A stretch of 64,000 nt of DNA. It comes from Caulobacter segnis (GTDB lineage Bacteria; Pseudomonadota; Alphaproteobacteria; Caulobacterales; Caulobacteraceae). The stretch covers positions 5,065,001 to 5,129,000 of the forward strand of contig NZ_CP096040.1 in assembly GCF_023935105.1 (NCBI RefSeq). Reading direction: 5' to 3'. Below, piece by piece: positions 27,277-35,008 of the stretch. Position numbers and translations under genes: made by a program. The notes under the pieces are model-generated. The model had not been told where the DNA came from. It saw nothing but the letters and a program-made list of their open reading frames with translations, and made no database searches. Positions within the stretch are counted from its first letter, which is position 1, and each line of letters opens with the position of its first letter.

Positions 27277-28646
27277 GCCGCGAAACGCGCCGCTCCAGCC
27301 TGGTCGGCCGACTGCTGCTGGCCCAGATCGTGCCGTTGGCCCTGCTGGCGGCGGCCCTGACCGTGGCCGGCGCCCTGGCCGCGCGAGCCGTGGTTGAAAA
27401 GTCCTCCGACCGCCTGTTGGCCGGCTCGGCCGCCTCGATCGTCGCCCAGATCGGCGCCCGGGACGGCCAGGCGCAAGTCGCCCTGCCGCCTTGGGCCCTG
27501 GGACTGCTGGACAGTCCCGAGCGCGACGCGGTGTTCTATGCCGTGCGCCAGGGCCCACGACTGGTCACGGGCTATGACGACCTGCCGCGCCTCCCCGCCC
27601 CCTCGCCGAACGAGACCAACTTCGCCTACGCCAGAATGCGCGGCTATACCGTCCGCATCGTCCAGTCGACGGTGATGGTCCCCGGGGTGGAGGACCCGGT
27701 CGTGGTGGCCGTGGCCCAGAGCCTCGACTCCCGCCGCGCCAGCGTACGCGAGCTGCTGTTCAACCTGATCGGGCTGCCGGTGCTGCTGGTCGCCACCGCC
27801 GCCGCCCTGGTCGTACCCGCGGTCGGCTGGGGCCTGGCGCCGCTGCGCCGCCTGACCACCGAGCTGACGACGCGGGCCCAAGCCTCGCGCCCCGATCTGA
27901 CGCCGATCGATGCCGCGGACGCCCCCACCGAGCTGACGCCGGTGGTCGGCGCCTTCAACCACATGATGGGCAGCCTGGAACGCTTCACCCGGGCGCTAGA
28001 GCGCTTCTCGGCCGACGCCTCGCACCAGCTGCGCACGCCCCTGTCGGTCATTGTCGCCAACCTGGCCCTGCTGGAACGCTCGGCGGCGTCGCCCCGCGAC
28101 AAGGCGCTACTGGGTGACTCGCGCAACGCCGCGGCCAACTTGCGCCAGGTGCTGTCGCAATTCCTGGCCCTGGCCCGCTCCGAAGCCGCCGCGGCAGATG
28201 GCGAGGCCGATCTCGCCGCTCTGCTGACGACGATCCAGATCGAGGCCGTCCGCGCCTTTCCCGAGGTCGAGGTCCTGGCGCGCCTGCCCGCCGACCTGGG
28301 GCTCGCGCGCGGCAACTCGGTGCTGGTCGGCGAGGTTCTGCGCAACCTCGTCTTCAACGCCTGCGCCTATGGCGCCGGCAAGGTAATCATCCTCGCCGCG
28401 CCCGACGGCGACGGACCAAGGGTCGTGATCTGGGATCATGGCCGAGGCATGAGCGAAGACGAGCTGCGGAGCCTATTCACCCCCTTCAGCCGGGGCGCCG
28501 CAGGCCACGCATCGACCGGCGCGGGCTTAGGCCTAGCCATCGTACGCTCGATCACTCGCCGCCTGAATATCGGCCTCGTACTGCGTCCTCGCCATCCCCG
28601 ACCAGGGCTTGTCGCAGACCTTCGCTTTTCCGCTCCCCAACCCTGA
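27273..28646 (+). CDS. Sensor histidine kinase (TctE/2CSK_N type)
   Basis: The 457-residue kinase starts at a GTG overlapping the regulator stop. It has TM1 (LLLAQIVPLALLAAALTVAG), a periplasmic 2CSK_N-like domain of about 120 residues, TM2 (LIGLPVLLVATAAALVVPAV) and a HAMP-like linker. The H-box is SADASHQLRTPLSVIVANL, the N-box VLRNLVFNACAYGAG, and the G-boxes are WDHGRGMSEDEL and GAGLGLAIV. In TctE-like systems the kinase senses a ligand presented by a periplasmic binding protein. The divergent binding-protein gene fits that role. Ligand unknown. Confidence 0.9.
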   Translation: MSRETRRSSLVGRLLLAQIVPLALLAAALTVAGALAARAVVEKSSDRLLAGSAASIVAQIGARDGQAQVALPPWALGLLDSPERDAVFYAVRQGPRLVTGYDDLPRLPAPSPNETNFAYARMRGYTVRIVQSTVMVPGVEDPVVVAVAQSLDSRRASVRELLFNLIGLPVLLVATAAALVVPAVGWGLAPLRRLTTELTTRAQASRPDLTPIDAADAPTELTPVVGAFNHMMGSLERFTRALERFSADASHQLRTPLSVIVANLALLERSAASPRDKALLGDSRNAAANLRQVLSQFLALARSEAAAADGEADLAALLTTIQIEAVRAFPEVEVLARLPADLGLARGNSVLVGEVLRNLVFNACAYGAGKVIILAAPDGDGPRVVIWDHGRGMSEDELRSLFTPFSRGAAGHASTGAGLGLAIVRSITRRLNIGLVLRPRHPRPGLVADLRFSAPQP

Positions 28647-28848
28647 GATGCTCGATCGCCATTCGGTCAACAAGCATCGCGTGCGGCGAACGAGCGCCAG
28701 CTATCGGCCTATGGTTCGACCGCGTGCGTCACGCGATCGTCACTCGAACGGGCCGAGATCGCGAAGCGGGCTCGGCGGCGTCCGGCGTAGCCGGTGCCGT
28801 AGAGCGCGGTTGCGCGCGCCAGCGCGCGAGACGCCCAACGAACGTTAA

Positions 28849-29199
28849 GGGTTCTTGCGGCGTACCTCCAACCGCCGGCGAAAGGCGCAGCGCGAGGTCG
28901 CTGTCGCCCTCGACGACCGGGCCCTGACCCGCCTGCCAACGCCCAGCATGCAAGACGAAGCGGCGTCTTCCGCGCAGATGTTGCTCGCCCTGCCGCCCAA
29001 GTGACGCGATGTTTTCGTCCTCGACGCCGAGCGCGACGGCGCGGACTGGCGCGAAGCGGCGCGGCTGTCGCTGCACCGCGACCCTATCGGCGATCCGCAA
29101 GGGGCGCGGCGCTGCTGGGAGAGCCATCTTGCCCGGGCGCGATGGATGACGAAGGTCGGATACCGTCTCCTGCTTGCGCAATGCAAAGCCGGCGGCTGA
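28849..29199 (+). pseudogene. Remnant resembling a DUF2285-type protein of integrative elements
   Basis: An open frame with no start reads REVAVALDDRALTRLPTPS and AQMLLALPPK, then a TGA at 29002-29004, and continues in the same frame with RDVFVLDAERDGADWREAAR and ARWMTKVGYRLLLAQ to a stop at 29199. LDAERDGADWREAAR and the terminal GYRLLL resemble the DUF2285 helix-turn-helix domain found in integrative and conjugative elements of alphaproteobacteria. Loss of the start and the internal stop make it a remnant. The family resemblance is moderate. Confidence 0.45.
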
Positions 29200-29209
29200 G
29201 CGGCGCCGA

Positions 29210-29491
29210 TCAATGCCGGCTTGCCTGAGGGAAATGCTCGTCGAGAAAGGTGCGGATCAGATGAGCGCCCTGCGCCCAGAGCGCCTGCGCCGTCCCGCTG
29301 TCGGGCGCCAGATCCATGCAGCGGGTGATGCGCTCGACCTCGCGCCCGAGCAGGGAATAGAGCTGGATTTGCCGGGTCGTCAGCCGCCCCGCGTCGAGAT
29401 CGGCGCGCAGCCCGAGCAAAAAGGCGGGTCCTTGATAGCAGTTTACATAGCTGCGGCTCTCATCGCTGTTCAGACTGTCGTTGGTCTTCAT
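29210..29491 (-). CDS. Small hypothetical protein
   Basis: The 93-residue frame from an ATG at 29491 has no recognised domain. It is helical and rather acidic (LLGREVERITRCMDLAPDSG, LIRTFLDEHFPQ), without signal peptide or membrane segment. It converges with the DUF2285-like remnant, ending 10 bases from it, and lies beside an AT-rich stretch, so it may belong to the same former mobile element. It could also be non-coding. Confidence 0.4.
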   Translation of the reverse strand: MKTNDSLNSDESRSYVNCYQGPAFLLGLRADLDAGRLTTRQIQLYSLLGREVERITRCMDLAPDSGTAQALWAQGAHLIRTFLDEHFPQASRH

Positions 29492-29701
29492 CTATGAATT
29501 CAATGAGCCACAAAAGTCGCCCAAAAAGGCTGAAATTCATGGATTTGCGGGACGATTTGTGGGATAGAAATTTCTGGAAACGTTCATTAAGGCTATGTTT
29601 TATAGCGTTTTTCGAGCTTCCGAGTGCCCACCCTCTCCGCCACCATCCCTCAAGACATGTGTAAAGCCGCGGGCGTCGACCGCCCTTAATGCGGCATGTC
29701 C
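29492..29701. other. AT-rich intergenic stretch
   Basis: This stretch is clearly richer in A and T than its surroundings (runs such as AAATTTCTGG and TTTTATAGCG). It holds no credible frame, and no integrase, att repeat or terminator was found. It may be acquired DNA next to the mobile-element remnant, or a promoter region for the small minus-strand gene. Confidence 0.35.
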
Positions 29702-30568
29702 TCAGTGCAGCATTTGCCGTGGCGGTGAGGCCTCGGCGAAGGCGGCGAGTTCCGCCTCCCAACGTCGGGCGACCCCGATGGTCCGCGCGACGAGGCCGCG
29801 CGTCACAGCCAGGGCCGCCTGGTGATCGGCGCCCGTGTCGATGGCGGCTTCCAGAGCCCGGCAGGTCCTGGACAGCTCCAGAAAGCCCATCATGCCTGAC
29901 GAGCCGGCCAGGGCGTGAGCGTCCTCGCGCACGGTCCGAACGTCGGTCTGGCCAAAGCAGCTGTCCAGCTGGGCCACCAGGATGGCCAGCAGCGAGCGGA
30001 CGGCGGTCGCGCCCATCGACTCCACCAGATACCGACGCGCCGCCTCGCCGGCGTCGCTCTCCGGTTCGGCCTGGACGGGGACGGAGATGCGCGCTCCAGC
30101 GGCCGGCGAGACCTGGATGTGCTCCCTCGCCTGCTGGACGGGGACGTCGCGCAGGACGTCCAGATAGCCCGTCGGTGCGCCCGAGAGCGGGTCGCGCATC
30201 AGGACGGGGGTCGATTCCAGCCAGGTCCACGCGCCGGTGCGCCCATGGCGAGCGCGCCAGCGCAGCCGGTCGATCGGCGGGCCGGCGATCAGTCGGTCGA
30301 AGATATCGCGAACCCGCTCGACATCGTCGGGATGGGCGATGGCCTGGAGATCCGGCGCGCGGCCGTCCTCGGCCGGATAGCCGATGAGGTCGCGCAAGGC
30401 GTCGTTGACCTCGACCAGCCGGCCATCCGCTCCGACCAGGGCCATGCCGATCGGCGCGTGCTGGAAAGCGGTCTGAAACATCCCCGCCTGGGCCGTGGCC
30501 AGCCGGGTCATGTGGTCGAGGCGGGCGCGCAGGATCGCGATCTCGTCCTCGGCGATGTCTACGGCCAT
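29702..30568 (-). CDS. PAS-HPt protein (sensor domain plus histidine phosphotransfer domain, no kinase)
   Basis: About 288 residues from MAVDIAEDEI at 30568; an in-frame codon at 30631 would add 21 residues. After a short coiled segment comes a PAS fold (MFQTAFQHAPIGMALVGADG, NDALRDLIGYPAEDG, WTWLESTPVLMRD; about residues 30-150). The C-terminal half is an HPt domain with the phospho-acceptor His in DAHALAGSSGMMGFLEL. There is no kinase or receiver domain. Such a protein could pass phosphate between an unlinked hybrid kinase and a regulator under PAS control. No partner lies alongside. Confidence 0.75.
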   Translation of the reverse strand: MAVDIAEDEIAILRARLDHMTRLATAQAGMFQTAFQHAPIGMALVGADGRLVEVNDALRDLIGYPAEDGRAPDLQAIAHPDDVERVRDIFDRLIAGPPIDRLRWRARHGRTGAWTWLESTPVLMRDPLSGAPTGYLDVLRDVPVQQAREHIQVSPAAGARISVPVQAEPESDAGEAARRYLVESMGATAVRSLLAILVAQLDSCFGQTDVRTVREDAHALAGSSGMMGFLELSRTCRALEAAIDTGADHQAALAVTRGLVARTIGVARRWEAELAAFAEASPPRQMLH

Positions 30569-30686
30569 TCCAGACTTTCTGTCTTCGCCTCGGATCCGGG
30601 GCGTCAAGCCATAGGGGTCGCGCGAAAACATGAAGGGCGGGTTAGTCCGCCTCCGTCGCGCCTGCGACCTTTGGACCCGAACCGCC

Positions 30687-32459
30687 CTACCCGATCCCCT
30701 TGATGGCTTCGGCGACGCGTTCGGCGCTGGGGCCCAGGACGATGTGGAGGGCGTGGTCGCCGACGCGGACGAGGCCGCGCAGGCCGGCGGCGTGGAGGGC
30801 GGGTTCGTCGACGGTGGCGGGGTCGGCGACGACGATGCGCAGGCGGCTGGAGCAGGTCCCCACCTGGCGCAGGTTGGCCGGGCCGCCGAGGGCGGAGACC
30901 AGGGCCTGGGCCTTTTGGTCGTCCTCGACTGTGGGCAGGATGGACGGCGCGGGCTTGACCGGCATGACGACCGAGGTGGCGGCGGGCCTGGCCGCCGGGG
31001 CCGGCGTGACGCCCATGGCCGCGCGGATCTCGCCGGCGACGGCGTCGGCGATGGGGCCCAGCACCACCTGCAGCGCCTTGTCGGAGGGCTTGACGACGCC
31101 GCGCGCGCCCAGGGCCTTGAGCGCCGGTTCGCTCACCGCGCCCTGGTCGGTGACGATCAGGCGCAGGCGGGTGGTGCAGGCGTCGACGCTGACGAGGTTG
31201 GCCGCCCCGCCCAGGGCCTGGACGAAGTCGGCCCCGCGCCCGCCGCCGGTGGCCACCGCTTGCGGCGCGACGACGTCGTCGTCCTCGCGGCCGGGGGTCT
31301 TCAGGTCGAAGCGGGTGATGAAGACCCGGAAGAGGCCGTAATAGACCGCCGCATAGACCGCCCCGATCGGCAGCAGCCACAGCGGACGGGTGGCCTTGCC
31401 AAAGTTGAGCACATAGTCGAACAGCCCCGCCGAGAAGGTGAAGCCCAGCTTGACGGACAGGGCGTTCATCAGGGCCATCGACACCCCGGTCAGCACCGCG
31501 TGCACGGCGTAGAGCGCCGGGGCCAGGAACATGAACGAGAACTCGATCGGCTCGGTCACCCCGGTCAGGAACGAGGTCAGGGCCAGGGAGACCAGCATGC
31601 CGCCGACGGCCTTGCGCTTTTCCGGCTTGGCGGTGTGGTACATGGCCAGGCACGCGGCCGGCAGGCCGAACATCATCACCGGGAAGAAGCCGCTCATGAA
31701 CCCGCCGGCGGCGGGATCGCCCGCGAAGAAGCGGCGCAGATCGCCGGTGGCGCCGTGGAAGTCGCCCACCACGAACCAGGCGATGTTGTTGAGGATGTGG
31801 TGCAGGCCGGTGACGATCAGGATGCGGTTGAGGAAGCCGTAGACCAGAAGGCCCAGCTCGCCCGAGCCGACGATGGCGCGGCTGGCCGCGTCGACGCCGC
31901 CGTTGATGCCGTCATAGCCCCAGCCGATCAGCACGGCCATGACAAGGCCCGCCAGGCCCGAGACGATCGGCACGAAGCGCCGGCCGCTGAAGAAGGCCAG
32001 GTACTCGGGCAGCTTGAAGCCGGAGAAGCGGTTGTAGAACAGCCCGGCGATCACCCCCGACAGGATGCCGATCGGCACGCTGAGCTTGGCCAGCGCCTTG
32101 GCCTTGTAGGCCGCGCCCGCCAGGTCGGCGTGGTCCTTGACGAGATGGGCGGTGACCTCGGCCGGCACGTGCAGCAGGGCCTTGGCCCCTTCGCTGGCGA
32201 TCAGGAAGCAGACGACGCCGGCCAGGCCGGCCGCGCCGTTGTTCTCGCGCGCCAGGCCCACGGCCACGCCGATGGCGAAGAGGAGACCCAGGTTGGAGAA
32301 GATCGCATCGCCGGCCGCGGCGATGAAGCCGATGTCCAGGAGGTCCGGCTGGCCCAGGCGCAGCAGCAGGCCCGCCACCGGCAGCACCGCGATCGGCAGC
32401 ATCAGGGCCCGGCCCAGCGGCTGGAGGATTTCGAGCGGAGACTTCATCTGAAGCTTCAT
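30687..32459 (-). CDS. nagE: PTS N-acetylglucosamine transporter EIIBC (second IIB-like domain at the C-terminus)
   Basis: The 590-residue membrane protein from MKLQMKSPLEI has EIIC segments (LMLPIAVLPVAGLLLRLG, NNGAAGLAGVVCFLI, GVTEPIEFSFMFLAPALYAVH, FGLPAACLAMYHTA). An EIIB domain follows with the phospho-Cys in VDACTTRLRLIV. After a proline/alanine linker comes a second EIIB-like domain with GTCSSRLRIVV at the end. The missing EIIA is supplied by the fused protein immediately upstream, whose stop is 5 bases from this start. It phosphorylates GlcNAc during uptake to GlcNAc-6-P for NagA. Confidence 0.9.
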   Translation of the reverse strand: MKLQMKSPLEILQPLGRALMLPIAVLPVAGLLLRLGQPDLLDIGFIAAAGDAIFSNLGLLFAIGVAVGLARENNGAAGLAGVVCFLIASEGAKALLHVPAEVTAHLVKDHADLAGAAYKAKALAKLSVPIGILSGVIAGLFYNRFSGFKLPEYLAFFSGRRFVPIVSGLAGLVMAVLIGWGYDGINGGVDAASRAIVGSGELGLLVYGFLNRILIVTGLHHILNNIAWFVVGDFHGATGDLRRFFAGDPAAGGFMSGFFPVMMFGLPAACLAMYHTAKPEKRKAVGGMLVSLALTSFLTGVTEPIEFSFMFLAPALYAVHAVLTGVSMALMNALSVKLGFTFSAGLFDYVLNFGKATRPLWLLPIGAVYAAVYYGLFRVFITRFDLKTPGREDDDVVAPQAVATGGGRGADFVQALGGAANLVSVDACTTRLRLIVTDQGAVSEPALKALGARGVVKPSDKALQVVLGPIADAVAGEIRAAMGVTPAPAARPAATSVVMPVKPAPSILPTVEDDQKAQALVSALGGPANLRQVGTCSSRLRIVVADPATVDEPALHAAGLRGLVRVGDHALHIVLGPSAERVAEAIKGIG

Positions 32460-32464
32460 GGGGC

Positions 32465-34986
32465 TTAGCTTCCGAAAGCTTTGGCGAGGTCGCGCACGGC
32501 CTCGGGGGACGTCTGGTTCAGCGCCTGGCGGGCCAGGTCGCGGCAGGCGGCCAGGTCGAGTTCGCGGACCCGGGCCTTGACCTCCGGCGCGATGCTGGCC
32601 GTGGTCGACAGCTCGGTGACGCCCAGGCCCAGCAGGATGGCGGTGGCGGCCAGGTCCGAGGCCAGGCCGCCGCACACCCCGACCCAGCGGCCGTGCTTTT
32701 CGGCCCCGCGGCAGGTCAGGTCGATCATCCGCAGCACGGCCGGATGCAGGGCGTCGATCCGCGCGGCCAGTTCCGGATTGCCCCGGTCCATGGCCAGGAC
32801 GTACTGGGTCAGGTCGTTGGTGCCGATCGACAGGAAGTCGGCCTCGGCGGCGATCAGGTCGGCGGTGACGGCCGCGGCCGGGGTCTCGATCATCACCCCC
32901 AGCGCGACGCGCTCGGTGATCCCAGCTCGCGCTGGGCCTCGTCGAGCACCGCGCGCACGGCGCGCAGCTCGTCCAGGCTCCCGATCATCGGGACCATGAT
33001 CTTGCACTGGCCGAAAGGCTGGACGCGCAGGATGGCGCGCAGCTGGGTCTTCAGGAGATGCGGCCGCCACAGGCTGACGCGCACGCCGCGCAGGCCCAGG
33101 GCCGGGTTCTCCTCGGCCGGGATCGGCAGGTAGGGCGCGGCCTTGTCGCCGCCGACATCGAGCGTGCGGATGATCAGCGGCCGGCCGGCAAGCGCGTCGG
33201 CGATGGCCTGGTACTGGCGGGCCTGCTCGTCCTCGTCGGGCGGGGTCTCGCGGTCCAGGAACAGGAACTCGGTGCGCAGCAGGCCGCAGCCTTCCGCCCC
33301 GTTCTCGACGGCGGCCACCGCGTCCTTGACCGCGCCGGTGTTGGCGAACACCTCGATGCGGGCCCCGTCCTTCGTCACGGCCGGATCATGGGCGGCGGCT
33401 TGCGCCTGAGTCTTGCGCGCCTGGCGATGAGCCAGCTGGGTCTGGGCCGCCGCCAGGGCCGGGGCGTCGGGGGCCACCCGCAGAGCCCCGCCATCGGCGT
33501 CCAGGATCAGGGCCGCGCCGTCCTCGACGCTCAAGACCGCCCCGCCCAGCGCCACCAGGGCCGGAATGCCCATGGCCGCGGCCAGGATGGCCACGTGCGA
33601 GGTCGGGCCGCCGCGGGCGGTGGCGAAGCCGGCGACGACGCCGGGGTCGACGCCCATCAGCTGCGAAGGCAGGAGCTCGTCGGCCAGCAGGATCGAGCCC
33701 GGCGCCAGGACGGTGGTGTCGTCCTCTTCGCCCGCCCCCTCCAAAACAAGAAGCGCTCGCAGCACCTGGCGCTCCAGGTCGATCAGGTCGTCGACCCGCT
33801 CGGCCAGGCGGCGATCGCCCAGCCCCCGCAGGGCCTCGACATAGCCACCGACCGCCGCGCGCCAGGCAAAGCCGGCGCTCTTGCCCGCGCCGATCAGCCG
33901 GCGCGCCCCGGCGAACAGTTCAGGGTCTTCCAGGAACGCCAGGTGCGCGCCCAGGATCGCCTTGCGGGCCTTGTCGCCGGTCAGGGCGTTGTGTTCGATC
34001 CTGGCCCGGACCTTGGCGATGGCGGCGGTCAGCGCCGCTTCCTCGTGGCCCACGCCCTCGCCGGCCTCGCGCACGGCGATGTCTGACGACGCCAGCCGCA
34101 CCGCCTTGCCGATCGACAGCCCCGGCGCGGCCAGCACGCCCTTCAGCACCCCGTCGCGGGGCAGCTCGGCGGGCGCCACAGGCGCCTCCGCCACGACTGG
34201 CGTGGCGGCCTTCGCCGCCACCGGCGCGCCCTCGCCCATGCCGCTCTCGATCAGGCCGGCGATGGCGGCCATCGCCGCCTCGGCGTCGGAACCCGAAGCC
34301 ACCACCTGGATCGCGTCGCCATGGCGGATGGCCAGGGCCATCAGCCCCACCGGGCTCTTGGCGCTGGCCCGGCGGCCGGCCACGCTCAGCGCCGTCTCGG
34401 CCGTAAAGCCCCGCGCCGTCTCGGCGATCCGCGCCGCCGGCCGCGCATGGATCCCGTGCGCCAGCGGCACGATCACCTCGCGGGAGATTTCAAGGGCGGG
34501 AGCGGAAGTGACAGCCGCCGTCTCGCCGACCGGCGACAGCGCCATCAGGAAGTCGCCCACGCCCACGGCCCGGTCCTGGTCGCGGCGCACGATCGAGAAG
34601 GCGTCCAGATTGGTGATGACCACCGGCGTGATCAGGCTCTTGGCCCGCTGCGCCAGCAGGTCCAGATCAAAGCCCAGCAGCGGCTCGCCGGCCTTCACGC
34701 TCTGGCCTTCGGCGACGAACACCGAGAAGCCCTCGCCGTCCAGCGCCACCGTCTCCAGCCCCACATGCATCAGGATCTCGGCCCCGTTGGCCGCCCGCAG
34801 GGCCACCGCGTGCCGCGCCCGGTGCACGCTCGTCACCACCGCGTCGCACGGCGCATGCAAGGTCGAGCCCAAAGGATCGATCGCCAGCCCGTCCCCCAGC
34901 ATCCGCTCGGCGAACACCGCGTCCGGCGTCTCATCCAACGGCGCTACCCAGCCCTGCAGCGGCGAGCGGAGAACGAGGTTGGGCAA
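32465..34986 (-). pseudogene. Fused PTS EIIA-HPr-enzyme I (FruB/PtsP-like multiphosphoryl transfer protein), apparent frameshift
   Basis: Three PTS modules lie in one chain. EIIA-Glc has phospho-His74 in ILMHVGLETV, HPr has His180 in HGIHARPAA, and enzyme I has His464 in ARGGPTSHVAILAA, RTEFLFLDRETPP and RTLDVGGDKAAPYLP. The frame breaks after EAQRELG at the CCC run 32921-32923 (plus strand). Restoring one base gives 840 codons ending with GVMIETPAAAVTADLI, DFLSIGTNDLTQYVLA and GVCGGLASD, the intact PEP-binding C-terminus. The start is probably a TTG at 34986. Since the downstream EIIBC is intact, the one-base lesion may be a sequence error. It lies 22 bases after the hexosaminidase. Confidence 0.85.
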
Positions 34987-35008
34987 GGCGGCTACTCTTC
35001 TTTGAAGA

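Noticed and set aside
28647..28848. Possible coding or RNA gene after the histidine kinase
   Set aside because: Frames are broken by stops; no tRNA cloverleaf or conserved protein segment could be read.
30630..32468. Plus-strand open frame opposite nagE
   Set aside because: Mirror of the minus-strand EIIBC coding frame; low-complexity translation.
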